A stretch of 64,000 bases of DNA from Trichoderma breve (lineage: Eukaryota; Ascomycota; Sordariomycetes; Hypocreales; Hypocreaceae), in NCBI RefSeq assembly GCF_028502605.1, contig NC_079237.1, positions 2,914,001 to 2,978,000 on the forward strand, read 5' to 3'. The position numbers were made by a program, and so were the translations under genes. The notes under the pieces were generated by a model. The model was given only the letters and a program-made list of their open reading frames with translations, made no database searches and was not told the DNA's origin. Position 1 is the first letter of the stretch; each line of letters opens with the position of its first letter. Shown in pieces: positions 60,701-64,000 of the stretch.

Positions 60701-63595
60701 ATTCATCATTCCTTTAGGAACATTTGTGTCGTCCGGTAGTGAGAGGACGGAAACCAGGTCAGAGTGTTTTGTCAGCCTCCTTTTCAGCCCTGAACCCTGT
60801 CGTTGTGGGATTTTTGGGTCGCTCGATTTTGTGACCGTCGTTGAGCGAGTGAGGGTAGAGTGGCTCACATCCGACTCAGACTCCGAATGACTGATACTAG
60901 AGCCCTCGGAGAGAATTGTCGAAAGCTCATGATGACCATTTGTAGGGGGGCGGAGACGTGGTCCGGCGATATGTGGTGCCCCTCTTGATGAGCTGTGGAC
61001 CGATGAGTCTCGATCAGTGCTTGAGCGAGTGTCTGTCGTGACCCAGCTGCTCAACTGACTGCTCAATTCAGAATTGGACTGCATGTATTGTGAATCGGCT
61101 TCACGCTCTGTTTCTGTTTCTGTTTCCGTCTCCGATCCCGTTTCACTGTCTGTTAGATCGTCATCATCTGATTCGAGTCGACGCTCTTCATGACTCTGGT
61201 AGCTCTTTATGGGTTTCGTGAGCCCCGCAGACTCTCCTTGAAAGGCTTCTTTCAGGGCACCGAAGAATGGTCGTCTTTTACTACCCGATTTAGAATGCAA
61301 AGAGTCTCTAGTTGCGCTCCTCCTCTTCAGACTTGAAGAGGATGATGTCTTCTTTCTGAGAGTTTCTTTAGACTTTGACTCCGATTTTGGGGTTGAACCT
61401 GTGGCATCAGATGCGCTCTGAGCTGTCTCATCCGATCGCGTTGTGCTTGTCAGGTAAGACGTGACGTCGGAGGTGACATTGGAGACGACACGAGACTCAG
61501 AGACCATTGAGCTCTTTGTCTCTGCTGATGGCTTTCTTTTGTGCGTAGTCTCCTTGGTCATAGCTTCTCTGAGTGCAGTGTCTCTTTGTGCCGCCTCTTT
61601 TAATTTAGCCTCTTTTGGTGCAGTTCTTCTTGGCGTCGTTTCCTTTGGCGTTGTCGCCTTTGGTGTTGTCGCTTTTGGTGTTGTCGCTTTTGGTGTCGTC
61701 GCTTTTGGTGTCGTCGCTTTTGGCGTCCTTTCTCTAGGCGCAGCCTCTCCAATGGTATCATCGTCATCTTCGCTGTCGTCCTCATCAGATAGCGTGGACG
61801 TGGGTGAATGTGGCCTTTTATTCTTATCATAAGGCTCGACAGTGTTGTTGAGCCACTTCTCGATGCTGGGGGGGTTGTTGGGCACAGCATGCCTGGGAGC
61901 CTCATTGAGATCATGTATAATCTTCTTACCCTCTTCCACCACCTTCTTTAGTACATTCGGCATGGCCTTGAGGCTCGTTGCCCGGTCAAGCTTTGTACGC
62001 TTCTGTTGTTGCTTCGGTTTACTCTTAGGAGGACCCCGCAGAGGCAAATCCAGCTCACTAAAGGCGGAATGTCCAAACGGAATGTCTCCTGGGATGTCAG
62101 CCAGAGATTTGTTTGACAGCGATGTGCCCAGATCCGAGTCTGGAATATGAGGAGGGTGTTTGGCGCGGGAGCCGACGTCTGCCGACTTGGCTCTGGTGTT
62201 GGGACGCTTCGTTCCGCTTCTTTTTACGCCCCCTGGACGAGGTTTCTGCCGTTGGGCATCCACATAGGAGCCTGCGTCGTCCGACATTGATAACTGAGTC
62301 GCCTCCTCAACGGCCTTTATCAAGTCTTGAATCGTGGGGTTTTTGTGGGCAGTACCAAGAGTTTTGCTCCGTTGTCGTGTCGGCCTTGGGGTTCCTGGTT
62401 CTGATCTGGAGTCGGCCATTGGCTTCACTCTAATGCCATCGTCCTGAGCCGCAGCTGGTGAGGGTTTCATAGGTGTAACACGGATACCATCGCCTTCGGG
62501 TTCCTTTTCCTTTTTAGCCGTAGCTGGTGAGGCCTTCATAGGTGCAACACGGATGCCATCATCTTCGGGTTCCTTTTTACCCGCAGTTGGTGCCTTCATA
62601 GGCGCAACCCGAATACCATCGTCTTCAGGTTCCTTTTTCCGTACCGGCCGAACACGTATACCATCATTATCGTCCGTGCTAGGCTTGAGCGGCTTTCTCG
62701 CAGTGACTTCGGTTGCCGTCTCCTCCTGGTCGCTAACATCCTCATACTCATCCTCAGAACCAGAAAGATCCGAGGACAGAGACCCTTTAAGGCTTTTTGG
62801 CGGCGGAGTCACGACCTTTTCAGCCCACGCCTTAACCTTGCTCTGAAAAGTCGGATTAGGTACCGATCGGAAGGCAAAGCCATTAGGAATGCGGGGGGCC
62901 GCCGGGGTAGGATTGCTCGCTTTTCTCGGGCGAGGCGAGACCTTTCGAACAGACGCCTTTCTGACTTTGGGCTTGACCCAATTGTCGTCGCTCACAATCC
63001 TCTTTTTGGGAGGAGGCATAGGCTCCTTTTCCTCTTTCTCGGCCTCCGCATTGCTGTTGTGCACAATGGCCTTTTTGGGTGGTCTCCTCTTCTGCCTCAT
63101 CTTGATGCGCACCCGGTCCTCCTCTGTCACGTCTTCCAACTCTTCTCCGGCAAAAGCAACATCAGTCGGCTCTGTGGCAGCATCATCCGGATCGGCATCC
63201 GCCATGGCAGCCGCATTGGCCTTTTGCCATTTATTTACCCTGTCTTTCACACCACTTGGCGGCTGCAATTTGCGCACCATGTTCTGTCTCATCTCATGCC
63301 GAAGCTCAGCCTTACTGGTATCCATGCTTTGCCGCCGCTTGCGCTCTGCCTCTAACCTCGCTGGGGAGGGCCGCCCTAGAAGAAAGTCGTGGAGCAGAGT
63401 AGGGGGCTCTGGCTTCTTGGTGGTGTTGGCCCGCGGGCGGCCCGTCGCCGCAGGCTTGGGGGCCTCTCCGGGAGTGTTTTTGTCGTCCGCCGCGGCGTCA
63501 TCTTTGGTCGTGTCTGGATTCTTGGTCGGAGTCGTGGGGTTGGCTTGCGCGGTGCTATCGCCAGAGGAACTTTTGGAACTTTTGGACGTGGTCAT
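57707..63595 (-). CDS. Large DH (RhoGEF)-like and PH-like domain protein
   Basis: Single exon on the minus strand, 1962 aa from the ATG at 63595 (MTTSKSSKSSSG). An in-frame ATG 45 bases upstream follows a possible acceptor and is less likely. DH domains catalyse GDP release from Rho GTPases at the cell cortex. Residues 1-960 are basic or Ser-rich and disordered, with repeats: DDGIRV-x-PM at about 305-395 and five KATTP units at about 620-645. Residues about 980-1200 resemble a DH domain (LLKEFADDEHLYQSELKTLV, MANWAHGVVPLYNNYLSVWR, LLKRPLFRIKQMARLI). A PH-like segment follows at about 1215-1330 (GKLDMVVMVRGNHNGKPWHE). After an acidic linker, a second PH-like region spans about 1580-1705 (HPDHVSIVVTDGLIEAFAFR). 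A conserved C-terminal block covers about 1825-1962 (GSGCFTPMGSRGIVCGVWEE). Layout differs from Bud3 and Rom2. Exchange activity is inferred. Confidence 0.85.
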   Translation of the reverse strand: MTTSKSSKSSSGDSTAQANPTTPTKNPDTTKDDAAADDKNTPGEAPKPAATGRPRANTTKKPEPPTLLHDFLLGRPSPARLEAERKRRQSMDTSKAELRHEMRQNMVRKLQPPSGVKDRVNKWQKANAAAMADADPDDAATEPTDVAFAGEELEDVTEEDRVRIKMRQKRRPPKKAIVHNSNAEAEKEEKEPMPPPKKRIVSDDNWVKPKVRKASVRKVSPRPRKASNPTPAAPRIPNGFAFRSVPNPTFQSKVKAWAEKVVTPPPKSLKGSLSSDLSGSEDEYEDVSDQEETATEVTARKPLKPSTDDNDGIRVRPVRKKEPEDDGIRVAPMKAPTAGKKEPEDDGIRVAPMKASPATAKKEKEPEGDGIRVTPMKPSPAAAQDDGIRVKPMADSRSEPGTPRPTRQRSKTLGTAHKNPTIQDLIKAVEEATQLSMSDDAGSYVDAQRQKPRPGGVKRSGTKRPNTRAKSADVGSRAKHPPHIPDSDLGTSLSNKSLADIPGDIPFGHSAFSELDLPLRGPPKSKPKQQQKRTKLDRATSLKAMPNVLKKVVEEGKKIIHDLNEAPRHAVPNNPPSIEKWLNNTVEPYDKNKRPHSPTSTLSDEDDSEDDDDTIGEAAPRERTPKATTPKATTPKATTPKATTPKATTPKETTPRRTAPKEAKLKEAAQRDTALREAMTKETTHKRKPSAETKSSMVSESRVVSNVTSDVTSYLTSTTRSDETAQSASDATGSTPKSESKSKETLRKKTSSSSSLKRRSATRDSLHSKSGSKRRPFFGALKEAFQGESAGLTKPIKSYQSHEERRLESDDDDLTDSETGSETETETETEREADSQYMQSNSELSSQLSSWVTTDTRSSTDRDSSVHSSSRGAPHIAGPRLRPPTNGHHELSTILSEGSSISHSESESDVSHSTLTRSTTVTKSSDPKIPQRQGSGLKRRLTKHSDLVSVLSLPDDTNVPKGMMNSRSRPSLRKARGGSNVTADELLKEFADDEHLYQSELKTLVDGVVPVLLSHVVSDPTVSSDFVGTASPKIKVDITSKSVVNMGVALEKLKNAHAKAPLTDIRRMANWAHGVVPLYNNYLSVWRLGFQDLIVNLAPRRGTPDEDDSLLDSLPRNANGDLINAQGERVAVAYLLKRPLFRIKQMARLIVCVDQMFTSPDTNQLVKDFEALQEKARQRHREEVARIIDEEAANTDTTRARDLRTLGPTKSINIGLTRQVSAKDIFSLDLAHSNGQRLECQVELVHRDNQSRPEDRGDLLIREVGDGRRSYLLFPPISMSLVSARSGDGKLDMVVMVRGNHNGKPWHELLNLWADEEEQILDWLDILPSSPVPPREPEPSVLDESELGSDSPRLPDVPVGVQSMVSAASRNTDGDDSDSGLSTPPTPTRAAPGPPGREKSKAQSSKQVPVIYHNDTPPPRPPVHRTLSPTPQQSPKSQSLLQPPVDMHAVRRRGSSPLKHEYLPSEVSSASGLSSSAVSSIIEEGESSESETEGEDVSGSESESESSDEEMESIDIPQTELGYSIRDEGQRRGSYAPSYAPSYAPASEVSLTPSNSASQAGLHGRKPSEEDGSLARSGRCLATISRWSDKGAWKDVHPDHVSIVVTDGLIEAFAFRDSNYTQLDDKPIVALDLTPMVLIRQSTAVDLEIRSSMQPHSKLAPVYQGGNFRFRCLNGPDCYTLYTAVHHARLNNQKFIQLENEARFRSFGERPAPADDGDKSSRARSWFGRKNSYRSSVRAPQSQQFDGASTTPSSNLSASSFLKKLTLVGNLSFNLARSSVDKQRGGRGGSGHNSMYTSGSSSGYGSPRSPSVSVDNGGETPVNLGTENIRIRLHLLVSPAKWEDYGNCSLQIRRPPPGWRQALRADHGLEKRVTVTTIPKKSSEKPIIVLDAVLGSGCFTPMGSRGIVCGVWEEVKNGDGIVGGVPANGATGGNIKKWCFQFASVTEAGWVLRLVHQEVVTN
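61635..61735 (-). repeat. In-frame 15-bp repeat coding for KATTP
   Basis: Five tandem 15-base units within the DH-like gene encode Lys-Ala-Thr-Thr-Pro, followed by degenerate units (KETTPRRTAPKEAKLKEA). Several units are identical at the DNA level, which points to recent slippage or unequal exchange. Confidence 0.9.
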
Positions 63596-64000
63596 TGTCT
63601 TTTGAGCTGCTAAGCATCGCACTGTTAGCCCGGATGCCACCGCCGAGGCAAGAACAAAGAGTTGTAGTACACGCTGCTAGAAAATAATTCACCACAATGC
63701 GTGGAGGCTATAGCGCGCGGAAGCAGAGCGGCCCAAGCTGCCCAAGATGCTCGAGCTTATTCGCAATTGCTCCCGTCCCAGGAAGCCGGTCGTAGAGACG
63801 AGGGGCAAGCCAGACAAAGCAGAACGCGGACTTTTCTGTTGCGCTACTCACCTCATCTGAGCAGCATGCTGTTCGCATCGAGGATTCGAAGGTGTTTGCT
63901 CGCAGTGTCGCGTTGGCCGTTGCACATGACAGAGCTCGAAGCTCCCAGACCAGCCGCCCGGATCCTTGCTCGCTACCAACAACAAAGACGACGGCCGCAA
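63596..64000. other. Upstream region of the DH-like gene
   Basis: The 405 bases up to the window edge are expected to hold the leader and promoter of the large minus-strand gene. A possible splice acceptor (TTAGCAG on the minus strand at about 63,605-63,611) sits just before the start codon, so an intron in the leader is possible. No open frame of note was found. Confidence 0.45.

Overview
This window is nuclear DNA from a filamentous ascomycete. The genes are split by short GT-AG introns (mostly 57-135 bp), the protein families are fungal (cAMP-receptor-like GPCR, Zn2Cys6 factor, DUF6590, AzgA-type permease), and pyrimidine-rich leaders precede start codons. The protein sequences look most like Sordariomycetes, probably Hypocreales. 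Genus cannot be decided from the sequence alone.

Layout, left to right. (1) 24-413, minus: the 5' end of an AzgA-like purine permease that runs off the left edge. (2) 3060-5248, plus: a four-exon methyltransferase-like protein. (3) 8424-9906, minus: a three-exon seven-transmembrane cAMP-receptor-like GPCR. (4) 9907-19013: about 9 kb without a supportable gene. (5) 19014-21599, minus: an 861-residue disordered and coiled-coil protein of unknown function. (6) 23582-25622, plus: a ten-exon DUF6590 protein. (7) 27420-28350, plus: a classical short-chain dehydrogenase, convergent with (8) 28607-30124, minus, an N2227/carnosine N-methyltransferase-type protein. Gene 8 is divergent from (9) 30532-31020, plus, a PAC4-type proteasome assembly chaperone. 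(10) 32746-35725, plus: transportin (Kap104, importin beta-2). (11) 35726-50791: a 15 kb gene desert with short simple repeats and copies of a 9-mer, TACGGAGTA. (12) 50792-53063 (perhaps to 53432), plus: a Zn2Cys6 transcription factor with introns inside its zinc-cluster codons. (13) 57707-63595, minus: a 1962-residue protein with a DH (RhoGEF)-like domain and PH-like regions, followed directly by a 14-bp minisatellite.

The genes do not form a pathway or an obvious biosynthetic cluster. They are mostly housekeeping (nuclear import, proteasome assembly), signalling (GPCR, RhoGEF-like) and regulatory. I found no tRNA, rRNA, CRISPR array or intact transposon. The points most worth a second look are the non-standard RhoGEF-like giant with its repeats, the unresolved C-terminal exon and repeat-bearing 3' region of the transcription factor, the dispersed TACGGAGTA word, and a possible decayed ORF carrying a tandem duplication near 17.2 kb. 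Exon boundaries were set by hand from splice signals, reading phase and protein continuity; no transcript data were available.
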